A DNA stretch of 64,000 bases from Heloderma charlesbogerti (Eukaryota > Chordata > Lepidosauria > Squamata > Helodermatidae), in assembly GCA_026122225.1 (NCBI GenBank), contig JANEZZ010000297.1, positions 1,240,001 through 1,304,000 of the forward strand. The letters are read 5' to 3'. Position 1 is the stretch's first letter; every line of letters starts with the position of its first letter. A program made the translations under genes and the position numbers. The notes under the pieces were generated by a model. The model was not told the DNA's origin and did no database searches. It saw only the letters and a list, made by a program, of their open reading frames with translations. Positions 41,945 through 52,541 of this stretch are shown in pieces.

Positions 41945-42330
41945 TAGAGATGTACAGACTGTGTAAAAAAATCATCAGGAGCCTTTTGTTTCATCGACCG
42001 CTCACAGACAGATGTGAATATATATATTTTTGTCATGCAGAAAAATACGCAAATAATTATGTAAGAGGTTTTGTAAGAATTTACATAATTTATCTTAGTG
42101 CGTAACATTTAGCGTACTGTCTCCCATTCCATTCAACTTTTCCTCAGCAGAAATTTGTGTATTTTCCTACAAATAAATACGCATAATTTGGGGGAAAGTT
42201 AAAAAAAAAAATCATGAAGTCCACAGACTCTGCACAGCCTGAGGGGGTCGCTCTGCAGTGGATTCCACAGGACAGATTCTTGGAAATCCGAGCTCATTTT
42301 AGTTCGTCTCAAATTTCGCCAGCATCACTA
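41945..42330. mobile_element. F10 element, complete (about 386 bp)
   Basis: Termini TAGAGATGTACAGACTGTG and TTTCGCCAGCATCACTA, both slightly mutated. GATGTCA is shared by the two flanks. The interior is collinear with the halves of 11862-13221 (GGAGCCTTTTGTTTCATC, GTAACATTTAGCGTACTG, TCCTCAGCAGAAATTTGTG, TCTTGGAAATCCGAGCTCAT), which proves that the 12070-13017 sequence is an insertion there. Confidence 0.8.
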
Positions 42331-42337
42331 GATGTCA

Positions 42338-42715
42338 TCCAAGTCCCATCAGGTAATGTCAGAAGTTCTGGACCATGTAGAAGGAGTTCTAATTTCTGGA
42401 AGGGCCAATACTGGCATAAGAAGGAGTCATGTTATGGGCTCTTCCCATAAAGGCCATGGCTTCTGAGATTACCTGATCCATCTAGAAAGGAGCCAAGTTG
42501 AAGTGGCTCCAGTGCTGCAAAGGTAATATCAGACAGCCCATTCCTTACCCCAGAGTTACCACTTTCACTCAGAGATACACAAGATCCCCATACAACAGTC
42601 AGTGCATCCATATTGTCTAATTTAGGTTTCAGCTTGGTCACCCTCATCCATTCCAAGACTCAGACACCAGATGACCATTTCCACTACCTCTGTAGGGTCA
42701 GAAGATGTAAATGAG
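42338..42715 (-). mobile_element. L2-like LINE ORF2 fragment, decayed
   Basis: The minus strand at 42656-42580 encodes EWMRVTKLKPKLDNMDAL, the same connection segment as MRVNKLKLNPDQMEV at 33000. Downstream reading is broken by frameshifts. Confidence 0.7.
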
Positions 42716-43685
42716 AGGTAGGACATTATGGTCTATGAATGCTGTTTAGATCCTACTTTTGGATTAAAAAAACAGTCATGTTAATAATGGTTCGCAATAT
42801 TATTATAATAGCTAATTATAGGATTGTAAATGCTAATGATGGTAATTTGGCAGAACACCCATCTGTTTCTTTTACCAGTCCTATTTATTTTCTTTACTTC
42901 TTTCAAAGCATTTTTCATTGTAATTAATTACACATTTTGACTTTTTGTTCAAAAAATAAAAAAAGAAACATACTTAAAAATACTGAAAAACAAATGTGGA
43001 GGTTTTTGTGCATGAAATTCAACAGCCAGAATAAAACTGTTGAGGAAAATGAAAATGATGGTGATGATGATGATGATGATGATGACGATGATGATGATGA
43101 CGATCAACAACAACACATGACTACAAAGAAAATAATCCCACACTGTGAGATTATAATATTTTTTTTCCAGATGTAATACTAATTTATCCTTCCACTTAAT
43201 TAGAATCATCTCTACTTAACGTGTGAAATTTATGAACTTCATGCTATTTTATATTATCAGGAATCTTCATAAACACTATGGTTGTTTATGAATGGTTTAT
43301 CTAATGGTTGGACAAGTGCATGACAAGTTGTGCAACCAAACGTCTCTTTCTCCTCCTCCCCCTCCCCCAGCAGTCCCCAAAATCCTCTCCAGAGGGTCAT
43401 GAGACCTTCCTAAACAGTATGTGCAATGTGGCATGGATGGAACTGGAGTGAGGAGGCATCCTCCAAAATCAGGCAGATGGAACATCCATAAGTGGAGCAC
43501 ATGAATTCATAGCCAGCAGGAGTGTGGAAAACATGCTCATTGCTTATGGTGGGGCCAAGTTAACCAGCACAATTCTCCAGCACCATCATGAGTGCTTTTA
43601 AACATGAGGGGCTTTATCTAAAGCCCCTAGTTAGTGATTGATTATTTGATCTTTAAAATTTCTAGACTGCCCCTAATCCAGTGTC
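42716..43685. other. Unassigned region with a (GAT)n repeat
   Basis: AT-rich; apart from the trinucleotide repeat at 43054-43102 no feature was recognised. Short ORFs through this repeat (poly-Asp) are not genes. Confidence 0.4.
43054..43102. repeat. (GAT)n microsatellite
   Basis: About 16 GAT units with two GAC variants. Confidence 0.9.
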
Positions 43686-43948
43686 CCCAATCCAGCAAAA
43701 GGAGATTGGACAAATTCATGGAGGAGAAGGTCATCAATGGCTACTAGTCTTGATGGCTATATGGTACCTCCAGCAGAGGTAGTATGCCTCTGTATGCCAG
43801 TTCCTGTGGGACATAGGCAGGAGGGTGATTTTGCATTCATGTCCTGCTTGTGGCCATGGGCAGCTGGTTGGCCACTGTGTGAACAGAATGCTGGACTAGA
43901 TGGACCCTTGGCCTGGTCAAACATGGCTCTTTGATTTTCTTATATTCT
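43686..43948 (+). mobile_element. CR1-type LINE 3' end
   Basis: GGAGATTGGACAAATTCATG, ATCAATGGCTACTAGTCTTG, CACTGTGTGAACAGAATGCT, GGACTAGATGGACCCTTGG and TCTTATATTCTTAA parallel 22665-22927. Confidence 0.8.
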
Positions 43949-43949
43949 T

Positions 43950-44085
43950 AACCTTTCCTGGTTCAGGGGCAGTGTTGCCTTCGCAACCTACTCCTGGGAT
44001 TCCAAGAGGCATCTAGTTGACCATTGTGGAAAACAAGATGTTAGAATAGATGAGCTTTTGGTATGAACTAGTATGTCTCCTTTTT
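43950..44085 (+). mobile_element. Second CR1-type LINE 3' end, adjacent
   Basis: CATCTAGTTGACCATTGTGG, AAAACAAGATGTTAGAATAG and ATGAGCTTTTGGTATGAACT correspond to the GGCCACTGTGTGAACAGG...GGACTAGATGGGCCTTTGGT segment of CR1 ends. A second, more diverged copy lies directly behind the first. Confidence 0.65.
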
Positions 44086-45040
44086 ATGCTTTTATTTTGA
44101 ACAGAGACAGGTAAATGTGATAACACCTTGTCCTGTGGTGAATGTTCATTGAGTTACACCTGGCATTTGAGAAGCATGCCATGGGAACCCTAATACTGAG
44201 GCTAGCATGCCTGATCTACTTGATGAGTCAGCTGCATCTGATAACATAGCCCATGTTTAAAAGAAAGGGGTTGCATTTATCACAATTTAAAACCAAAGCT
44301 ACTAGCTCAGTTACAGTTGCCCTTGGCTCATTTAATGTTCAGTCTGTTCTTTTTACACTGATGCTTTCTGACACAATATGACTGGTTTGTAGGATGTGGG
44401 GAGAACCAAGATCTCAGTAATATGAGAACTTGCTACAGTGTGCTGGGATTACATTATTAATGGGAAATGCAAGAAGATGCAAAAAGGGAATATATATGTC
44501 AAAATTGTAACATGTAGGTGTGAACAAAGTCCAGATTAGTAAAGGTCCATTGCATTCCATAGCTCAGGGTGAACTACTTATTATTCATATAAGTGGTTAA
44601 AGGTTTAATAGAACTTTTACTAGAGAGCGTTGATTAATAAAGAAAGGCTAACATTCTCAAGAAATTCCATCTCTTTCCTAGCTGTTGCTGGGTTGCCAGT
44701 TCTGAAAGCAAAGGACAAAGGAACCTTGGCGTTCCTTTTGGTGCTTACATCAATGCAGAGCATTCAGGCTGCCAAGCATTGAGCGAGTGTTAAAAGTGTG
44801 GTTTGGGGGTCAGGGTGTGCATGCAAACCCTGTCCCCAAAATTCCCACATGCCCAGCTCCAGTCCTTTGTAGATCTTCAGGCACTGAGCACGAAGGTTTG
44901 CAGTGGATTTTTAAGCACACTCAGATGAATGGACTTGCAGACCTGAAATTAGGAACCTGATAAGGCAATGTTCCCAGTTCTGGGGAAGCATGTAAGTCTG
45001 TTTACCCGAACACACTTCCGACACCCCTGCAAACTGTAGC
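44086..45040. other. Unassigned region
   Basis: About 950 bp without recognised features. Confidence 0.4.
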
Positions 45041-45537
45041 TAGGGATGTTGGAGGAATCCATTTCAGGGGCAGAGCTCGGTGAGTTTTCGCCAGCTCAGC
45101 CCCCCAGACTCTGGCTCGCATATCCCTGAACTTCCTCAATTTGTCATATGATGAGTCAGGCCAGCTTGCAGTTTTCCAGTGTGTGTGTGTGTGTGTGTGT
45201 GTACATGCGCGCAAGTCCCAATTTGCACAAAATCTCAGGTGTAACTATTTACAGAAACCACAATTTGTGCAAAATTGCAACAGTAAGTAGTGCTATTTGT
45301 GCAAAAGTTGTGCTATTTACGGCTGCGATGCTGCACAAATCACAATTTCCATAAATAGTTATACCCCAAATTGTGTGCAAATCAGGACTCACACATATAA
45401 AACAGAAAAAGCAGAAAAGTTCTCAAGTTTCGGGAACTGACCTGACACTCAGCTTGCAAATGTGTGTCAAGCCAAGGGCACCGTGGGGATCTGCTGAGTC
45501 AAAAGCAAACAGGATTTCCCCACAACAGCCATCCCTA
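45041..45537. mobile_element. F4 element (497 bp)
   Basis: Termini TAGGGATGTTGGAGGAATCC and CCCCACAACAGCCATCCCTA; flanks ACTGTAGC and GCTGTAAC (6/8). The interior has TTTGCACAAAATC, AATTTGTGCAAAATTGC and GCACAAATCACAATTTCC units as in 27168-27666, and a (GT)n run at 45179-45202. Confidence 0.82.
45179..45202. repeat. (GT)n microsatellite
   Basis: Twelve GT units inside the F4 element, in a place where other F4 copies have no such run. Confidence 0.9.
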
Positions 45538-45733
45538 GCTGTAACACTAAATGTACAAGGTCTTTCAAGGAACCTGCATGCCCAGGGATGTTTGGGGAAG
45601 GGGCATGCATGGGCCCTTCACTCCCACTACTTTTCTTGCCCTCGTGTTAGCAGCCTAAATGCCTGCATAGAGCTATCATCTTGTGCACTTTTGTATGGGA
45701 CATTTCGTACATTTTCTTTGCAAAGTGATTAAG

Positions 45734-46438
45734 TAGGGATGTATGAAAGTCCCTTACCTGATCCCAAAGCTTGATTTGCAGTGGGGGGTAGGCGCTCCGT
45801 CCCTCCCCCCAAAATTCTGGCCGGGGGGGAGGCACCCCATCCTTCCCCCCCGAAATTCTGGCTGGAGGGGAGGCGCCCTGTCCCTCTGGCCGTGAATTCT
45901 CCTGTCCTGTAAATGTTTACATAGCCTATCACGGCTGAGTGAAAAACAAACAAACAAACAACAAACAGCGCGTATGCAAATGGCGGCGCCCATGGGTACC
46001 ACCATTTGCGTTCCTTATTTTGGCAAGTGTAGTCGATGTAAACATTTATGTAGACTACGGTGAAAATAAGGGGAACGCATGGTTGTTGTTTTTTTCTCAC
46101 TCAGCCGTGATAGGCTACGTAAACATTTACGTAACCTATCACGGTGTTTTTTAAAAAATCTATCCATGATAGGCTATGTAAATCTTTACGTAGCCTATCA
46201 CATTTGTTGCTGTTGTTGTTTTTTTACTTGGAAATGGCGGCGGCGGCAGCCGGTCGGAAGACTGGCCGCCGCAGCCGCCGAACCGCCGCCAGAGCCACCG
46301 CCACCAGGGACATTCGCACAAGGCAAGTCCCGTCCCGGGGGGGTGGGGGGCAGACCGTTTCTCCACCAATTTTGGGGGGCCGAATGCTCTGGCATTCGGC
46401 CTCCCTGAGATTCGTGGAGAAATTCTCTGACATCCCTA
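45734..46438 (-). mobile_element. F1b element (705 bp)
   Basis: Perfect TGATTAAG duplications (45726-45733, 46439-46446). End A TAGGGATGTATGAAAGTCCC then TTACC with GGGGAGGC hairpin units. The core is asymmetric: the left arm keeps half a palindrome and the AAATGGCGGCGCCCATGGG hairpin, then a TAGTC.ATGTAAACATTTATGTAGACTA palindrome, and the arm breaks at AACGCATGG (46074). End B is GGCCGAATGCTCTGGCATTC and GGAGAAATTCTCTGACATCC then CTA. Confidence 0.92.
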
Positions 46439-46700
46439 TGATTAAGTCATTGCAACTAGGGATCTTGGAAAAATCACTTTGGGGAGTGGAGCTGAGGAGT
46501 TTGCCTAGGTTTCCCCACCCCCCGGACTTTGTTCCAGTTCCCACTGCTGCGCCCAACTCAGTCTGCAGTGAATTGAGCCAGTTGGTGGTTTTTCTGAGAA
46601 TGTTCCCCTTTTTTTGCAGGTTCTGCAATTTGCGCACATTTCTGAGCAATTTGTGCAAATTCTGAGCACAAATTCAGCCACAGTTTGCACAAATTGTGGC

Positions 46701-47421
46701 TAGGGATATACGAAAGTCACTTACCTGTTCACGGATTATGTTGATGGTGGGGGGGGCGTTCTGTCCCTCCCCCCAGAATCCTCGCTGGGGGGAGGCGCTC
46801 TGTTCCTCCCCCCTGGAATTCTCCGAGGCCGGCTGTGCTCTGCAGCAGCTCCGCAGAACAGCTGGCCAGGCCCGGCCAGGCCAGAGCCGTCCACAGTCAG
46901 ATTTCTGGCCATGGAGGGCTCTGGGTAAAAAACAATACAAAATCACGTACGCAAATGGCGGCTATGGCCGCCGCCATTTGCATTCCTTATTTTTTCCCTC
47001 TTAATCTATGTAAATATTTACGTAGACTATGACGGCAAAAATCAAGGGAAACGCAAATATCGTAGCGGGCGCTATTTGCGTCCCTTTTTGATTCCCCATT
47101 TTAGCCTATGTAAATATTTACGTAGGCTAAAACGGGGAATCAAAAAGGGACGCAAATAGCGCCTGCTATGCTATTTGCGTTCCCCTTGATTTTCGCCATC
47201 ATAGTCTACGTAAATATTTATGTAGATTAAGAGGGCAAAAATAAGGAATGCAAATGGTGGCAGCCATAGCCGCCGCCAATTCCATATGTGTTTTTGTTTT
47301 TGTTTTAACCCACCCAGGCATGATAGGCTAAGTAAAGATTTACATAGCCTATCACGTCGGTTTTTTTAAAAAAAAAACCTAGTCATGATAGGCTACGTAA
47401 ATCTTTATGTAGCCTATCATG

Positions 47422-47452
<31 letters not shown>

Positions 47453-47461
47453 CTTTCTTTC

Positions 47462-47497
<36 letters not shown>

Positions 47498-47729
47498 TTA
47501 CAGGAGTGGAAATGGTGGCGGCGGCAGCCAGTCGGAAGACTGGCCGCCGCTGCCGCAGCTGCCGCTGGAGCTGCTGCCACCCGGAAGATCTGCCCCAGGT
47601 GAGTCTCGTCCCGGGGGGGATCCGTGGGGTGGCGGGGGTGGCAGGCCATTCCGCCATGGAGTTCAGGGGGCCGAATGGACTGGCATTCAGCCTCACTGTG
47701 ATCTGTGGTGGAATTCTCTGCCATTCCTA
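46701..47729 (-). mobile_element. F2 element, complete (1029 bp), inside F4
   Basis: Perfect ATTGTGGC duplications (46693-46700, 47730-47737). Left terminus TAGGGATATACGAAAGTCAC then TTACC, right terminus GGTGGAATTCTCTGCCATTC then CTA. The mirrored core 46945-47275 has an axis near 47110 in TAGCCTATGTAAATATTTAC, flanked by CGCAAATAGCG hairpins. Further palindromes lie at about 47320-47355 and 47385-47420. The T-run spacer next to the last one has grown into a (CTTT)n microsatellite. Confidence 0.94.
47421..47500. repeat. (CTTT)n microsatellite
   Basis: About 19 CTTT units with two CT interruptions, at the place of the T-run spacer of the F2 element. Confidence 0.95.
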
Positions 47730-48003
47730 ATTGTGGCTGGATTTCTGGAAATTTGGCCAAATTTGCAGACATTCAATTGCAATTTCTGCAAATTGCTGAG
47801 AATTTTGCACAAACTGTGGAACCTGCAAAAATGTGCAAAAATGTTTCTGGAATTCAGGGAAAAACCTGCAGCCTGGCACACAAATGCAAATCAAGTCATA
47901 CAAACTACAGAACTCTGTCAAGAAAAAAAAAAAAACTGGATTCCAAGAGACAGCTATTCCTACTTTCAACAAAACCAACAAAGTATCTTGTGGCTCATTA
48001 AAG

Positions 48004-48139
48004 CAGGGGTGTGCAGAAAGGAGATCTCCAGATGTTCTGGTCTTCAACTCCCACCATTCCTGATCATTGGCCATGCTGGCAGGGGCTTCTGGGAGTCAAA
48101 GTCCAGCACATGTGGAGATCTAGCTTCTGCCCACCCCTG
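48004..48139. mobile_element. Small hAT MITE (136 bp)
   Basis: Termini CAGGGGTGTGCAGAA and TTCTGCCCACCCCTG; flanks CATTAAAG and ACTTAAAG (6/8). The interior is a hairpin: GGAGATCTCCAGATGTTCTG and CTCCCACCATTCCTGATCA mirrored by GGGGCTTCTGGGAGTC and ATGTGGAGATC. Same type as 3553-3682. Confidence 0.8.
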
Positions 48140-48533
48140 ACTTAAAGTCTAGGTGGGCAACGTTTGGTTTACAGGCTGCATGCAACCCTCAGCCTCCCTC
48201 TTTGTGGTTCCCTGCCCTGGTATGTTCTTGCCACAACTGCTATGACAAGAAAGAGAAGAGCCAGCAGGAAAGTGCAGCCCAGCCACAAAACATTGGGACC
48301 ATATTCCATATAATTCATTACTACAAACCTTTTTTGGTTTGTAGTAACTACAAACCTCTCCTCTCGCTTTTGGAGGAGAGGGGGTTATCAGGTACAAGGT
48401 TCCCATGCCCCCACCACTGCTCCCATTGCTCTCTCTTTCCTCTCCCTCCCTCCCAATAGCAGCTCTAGGGAAGTATGAGAGTTTTGTTTCTGCTCCCAAA
48501 ACATGTGAGCCTGTCCTGTTCAGAGCTCTGAAT
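48140..48533. other. Unassigned region with inverted repeat
   Basis: ACTACAAACCTTTTTTGGTTTGTAGT at 48331-48356 (given as ACTACAAACC plus its complement) is a short perfect hairpin. The rest is not recognised. Confidence 0.4.
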
Positions 48534-50257
48534 TAGGGCTGTGCAGGGACCCCCCGATACGACTCGGAAGCTGCTTTGTGGCTTTGGAGGCGGTCCTGAT
48601 TCAGCTTCGTGGCTTTGGAGGCAGTCCTGATTCAGCTTGGGCTGATTTGGGGGAGCCTTGACCCAACTCTGAACCTGAAGCAGGATTCAGATGGCTGAAC
48701 CCTGCTTTGTGTCCCCCCCCGATGCCTAGGGATGTACGAAAGTCACTTACCTTTTCACAGGGGTGCTTCGCAGTGGGGGGGAGGCGCTTCGCTTCTCCCC
48801 CTGAAGTTCAGGGGAGGGGGGGAGCCATCCCGCCTCACCTGGCCGAAATTCAGGCCGGGGAGAAGTGCCCCATCTCCCCAGACGTGAAACAGTGTAAAAA
48901 AAACAAACAAAAAGCCCTGTGATAGGCTATGTAACGATTAATATAGCCTATCACGGCTAGATTTCCAAAGTCAGCCATGATAGGCTACTACGTAAATCTT
49001 TACGTAGACTACAGGGACCAAATAAGGAACGCAAATGGTGGCGCCCATAGGGCGCAGCCATTTGCGTACGCGCTTTTTTTTTTTTCAAAGTCACCCGTGA
49101 TAGGCTATGTAACCATTTACGTAGCCTATCACGGCTGACTTTGGAAATCTAGCCATGATAGGCTACGTTAATCATTACGTAGCTTATCACAAGGTTTTGG
49201 GGTTTTTTTTACACTTTGTAATGCTGCCCCCGCCCCCGACGAAAGGCTGACGAACCGCCGCCGGGACCCGCCGCCGGGAGGGACATTCGCCAAAGGTAAG
49301 TCCCATCCCGGGGGTGGCGGGGGGCGGTGGCGGAGAATTTCACCGCCGATTTTGGGGGGCCAAATGCGTTGGCGCTCAGCCCCCCAAAGATTCGGGGAGA
49401 AATTCTCTGCCATCCCTACCGATGCCCCCACACAAACCCCACTGCTGCCTCCTCCTCCTCTTCCACCTCCTCCTCCTCTGCCGCCTTCTCCTCTGCTGCC
49501 ACCATGGCCGCCACAGCTGCCGCCACCTCTGCTGCTGCCATCTCCTTGCCACTGCCACCTTCTCTGCTGCCACCACCTTCTCTGCTGCCACCACCTTCTC
49601 TGCCAACGCCACTGCTGCCTTCTCCTCCTCTTCCCCCACTGCCACCATCATCACCACTGGCAGCTCCTGAGGCCTGAATGCATGCTGGCTCTTACTGCAG
49701 GGAGTTACCATTTTAAAAATGGTGACTGCCTGCGATAAGAGCCAGCACATGTCTAGGCCTCAGGATCTGGCAGCAGTGAGGGTGGTGGTGGTGGTGCTGG
49801 AGGCAGCAGCAATGGAGGCAGCAGCAGAGGTGGTGGCGGTGGAGGTGGGCAGCTCAGGCAAGGACCTCGAGGTGCCGGTGTGGCTGGGCCGGAGGTGCCA
49901 AAGCTCTGAACCACACCGAGCACTTTGGAGAGCCCTCAACCCACTCTGGGTCACTTTGTGCCCCTCTGCACTTCGCCTCAGAAGGGGCTCAAAGTGACCC
50001 AAAGCAGCCCGCTTCAACTCCGGCTTTGGGCCTCGGGCTGAAGTGATACACAGCCATACCTTGAATGCCAGCATAACTGCGAGCACATGTCTGCTAAAAG
50101 ATATTCACAAATTGTCAAGCTCGCGTTTGTCTCATTCCAAATTCCCAGGTCAATTTGTGCAGATTTCCTCAGTAGACTTAATTGGCCCCATTTTGGTCTA
50201 TGGGGGAAATTTGCGCAGATTTGAGGAGATTTATGCAAATCTCCCTTTCAATCCCTA
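48534..50257. mobile_element. F8 element interrupted by F1
   Basis: Segments 48534-48726 and 49419-50257: left terminus TAGGGCTGTGCAGGGACC, right terminus CTCCCTTTCAATCCCTA. The flanks CTCTGAAT and CTCAATTT match poorly. The core is a large inverted repeat of triplet-rich arms: CTCCTCC, CTGCTGCC and GCCGCCACC (49430-49670) mirrored by GGTGGTGG, GGCAGCAGC and GGAGGTGG (49772-49860). The centre TACCATTTTAAAAATGGTGA is at 49707-49726. Confidence 0.6.
48727..49418 (-). mobile_element. F1 element (692 bp) inside F8
   Basis: Perfect CCGATGCC duplications (48719-48726, 49419-49426). End A TAGGGATGTACGAAAGTCAC then TTACC. The left arm has a 36-bp palindrome at 48918-48953, then a fused palindrome (GATAGGCTACTACGTAAATC then TTTACGTAGACTAC), showing that the left half of the axis is deleted. 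The right arm is complete. End B has GGTAAGTCCCATCCCGGG, ATTTTGGGGGGCCAAATGCG and GGAGAAATTCTCTGCCATCC then CTA. The GGTC/GACC stem is reduced. Confidence 0.92.
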
Positions 50258-50530
50258 CTCAATTTGTGCAGTTTTCTGACCTGCACAGAGACAGCAGCGA
50301 TTGCAAATGAGAACAGAAATGGGTCATGCAATGAGTGGTGAGATGAATTCTAGCAATCTCAAACATCGCTCATTTGCCTATCCCTCATCAGCTTCCTTCC
50401 TTTCTCCTCCTCTGCATTGAGGCTCCAGTGGATCAAATGAAGCAAGAGAAGGGTCACTGCTCCGATCTTTCCAGATGCCCCTCCCATCAGGAAATGGGAG
50501 ATCAACCCAAAGGCCTGTGTGACAAACAAC
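50258..50530. other. Unassigned region
   Basis: About 270 bp, no feature recognised. Confidence 0.35.
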
Positions 50531-50908
50531 GACTGAGGGCACAATCCTATGGCGATAGATGTCAGCTTGGAGATCGATGCCTATCCCATGAAGGGCAGTT
50601 GGAACACGGAGGGGATCCTCCTAATCTCTGTGCTCCAGCTGCCCCGCATTTTCAGTTAGATGTGCGATTTCACGCATCTAGGAGGGGACTTGGGAGTGGG
50701 AAGGGGGGAGGCCATGTGGCACATAAGAAGCTTCGTAAAGTGACTCCTATGGTTTCCTCCCCTCCCTACGCTGGCTATGAGGGGGAGGGGGCAGGGAGAG
50801 CAGTTTCTGGGAACCAAGCTCAGAGTCAGGGCTCCAACAGTTCCCAGAAACCGAAAAATCCCATGACCCTCTAGACAGTGTCTAGTGGCCATAGGATTGC
50901 TCCCTTAA
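50531..50908. repeat. Element with inverted ends (about 380 bp), unnamed
   Basis: Left end ACTGAGGGCACAATCCTATG then GC; right end GCCATAGGATTGCTCCCTTA. The ends pair over about 16 bp. The interior has a second inversion (CACGGAGGGGATCC and AGTGACTCCTATGGTTTCC are not paired, so only the termini count). The motif CATAGGATTGC is frequent in squamate repeats as far as I recall; the family is not named here. Confidence 0.5.
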
Positions 50909-51890
50909 CCATTTCCCAATGTACGGACTAGCAACTCTTTCTGTTTCCAGCCCACATCACTTTCCAAGGTGTGTTCATCCATGAGTCCATTCTGTCCCAT
51001 TTCCAAATTAACCTGCCATTTTTAAGGACAATTTGGACAGAAACATGACATTTGAATGTCTTTAAAATGAATTTAAAACATATTTTCTCTCTCAAAAATA
51101 TGCATTTCTAAATGTATGTTTTTTGAGCTGAGAATTGTGTTGGAAATATTCAAGAAGTAGAAAAACCATGGGATAAGTAAGTTCCAACCTGTTGGTTTGT
51201 GTTTGAATTTGCAATGATCACATTCCCCAACCATTCCTACCCTGACACATCGGGAGTGAAACCGATGGAGGCAGCTTCTTGCTGCTGTAGAAAACTAAGT
51301 TGAAATCTCAGAAAAGTAAGGCAGCTTCTTCTTTTCTTCTCAGCAGAGGAACACCACTGTGATAAAACATTTCTCACCTTGTTGTTCCTGGCAAAGCATT
51401 TCCCTGCCTTGATCTTTTACTTCATTCAATCGGTTACCAGCCTTGCTTTTCTTCGGCTTGATTTCTTTGAATTGTTTTGCTGCTGTAGGCAATATCTGTC
51501 ATTGGTATAAAAACTTCAGAGCTTTCAAAGGGCAGCGAATACATATTTTTCATCTTGACATGGTTTATGCCACATGCCATTATCAGATTGCATTTAAGCT
51601 CACCATGACAGCATGTCATTGTTCAATTAGGGTTTTCGACATCCTTCCTAATTGTAAATATTTCAGCACTTTGGGTTCCTCCTACGTTTGCCTTTCACTT
51701 ATTTGTCACTGGAAGCCATCAAGTATAATAAAATGTTTGTGTTCTTTGAAGAGCGGTGGGGGGAAGAGAAAATCACATTTACTCCTTTAATAAATGCTAT
51801 ATAAAAGTTTTAATAGGAATGTTTGATAAATCTGAGTTAGCTTTTGGCCCCAACCAAGAGGTTATGTTTCTGGGGTTTTACAGCAAAATT
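50909..51890. other. Unassigned region
   Basis: About 1 kb, AT-rich. The part 51430-51800 is free of any simple or transposon-like pattern and may be single-copy DNA. Confidence 0.4.
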
Positions 51891-51972
51891 CTGTATATGT
51901 TTACTCAGAAGTAAGATTCATTAAGTTCAAGGAGGCTTACTCCTAAGGAAGTGGGTATAGGATTGCAGCTGG
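51891..51972 (+). repeat. Short interspersed repeat fragment
   Basis: TGTTTACTCAGAAGTAAGAT, TCATTAAGTTCAAGGAGGCT and TACTCCTAAGGAAGTGGGTA, then TAGGATTGCAGC. This segment, with its own inverted ACTCAGAAGTAAG/CTTACTCCTAAG motif, is common in squamate genomes as far as I recall; I do not assign a name. Confidence 0.5.
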
Positions 51973-52541
51973 ACAGAGCATTCCAAACAGGATAGGGGAG
52001 TGAGGATCCATGGTGGAAACACTGCTAAACCTCAAGCCCTGGGCAGGTTTGCTACTTTGCTTTCCCTCCTGTACTGGGTGCATGTCAGAGAAATGCAAGG
52101 GCTTTGACTTTTGTGGATCCCAAGTCTCCCGGGAACTGCACTCAGCATACACACACGTTATGCTGGTACTGCTGAAGGACAGGATGGTTCCATGCCAGCA
52201 AAGAGGAGGCTTCCAAGGGTATATCTCTGTCTCATAGTTCCTTTCTTTACTAAAAACTTAATTGCTGTTTATTTAATTCTGATTTAGTCCTTCCATGTTG
52301 CGGATTTCAATTTATGTTGTTTCATATACTCTTGATTACAGTGGAACATCCAGGCAAACAGGCCAGGCCTTGCAGTATGAAGTGTATAGTTGGTGGGAAA
52401 CAAAGCAACCTCTTAAAAAAGAAAAGAAAAAGATAGCCAGGTTCAAGGTCTTGCTCATCCTCCTCCCAAGAGTCACTGGCCCAGATCTATTAAAGCTCAT
52501 CATGATTAAGGCTTGAAATACTTTGCATACTTACTTGAAAG
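51973..52541. other. Unassigned region
   Basis: No recognised feature. The last bases CTTGAAAG are the left duplication of the next element. Confidence 0.35.

Larger units (their letters stand above)
46457..47962. mobile_element. F4 element interrupted by F2
   Basis: Segments 46457-46700 and 47730-47962. It starts TAGGGATCTTGGAAAAATCA and ends near GACAGCTATTCCTA; flanks ATTGCAAC and CTTTCAAC match at 6/8. AATTTGCGCACATTTCTGAG, GCAATTTGTGCAAATTC and TTTGGCCAAATTTGC are the F4 interior modules. It starts 18 bp after the previous F1b element. Confidence 0.75.

Noticed and set aside
43054..43102. Poly-Asp coding stretch
   Set aside because: A (GAT)n microsatellite in AT-rich DNA without an exon structure around it.
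46144..46665. Open frame of 173 codons
   Set aside because: It crosses the F1b end B and the start of an F4 element; the translation is low-complexity Arg/Pro/Ala from GC triplets, so it is a shadow.
47385..48140. Longest open frame in the window, 251 codons
   Set aside because: It runs through the (CTTT)n microsatellite, the F2 right end and the F4 remainder; there is no domain and no conserved start.
49327..49738. Ala/Pro/Ser/Leu-rich frames
   Set aside because: All frames are open because of the triplet repeat in F8 arms; not a protein.
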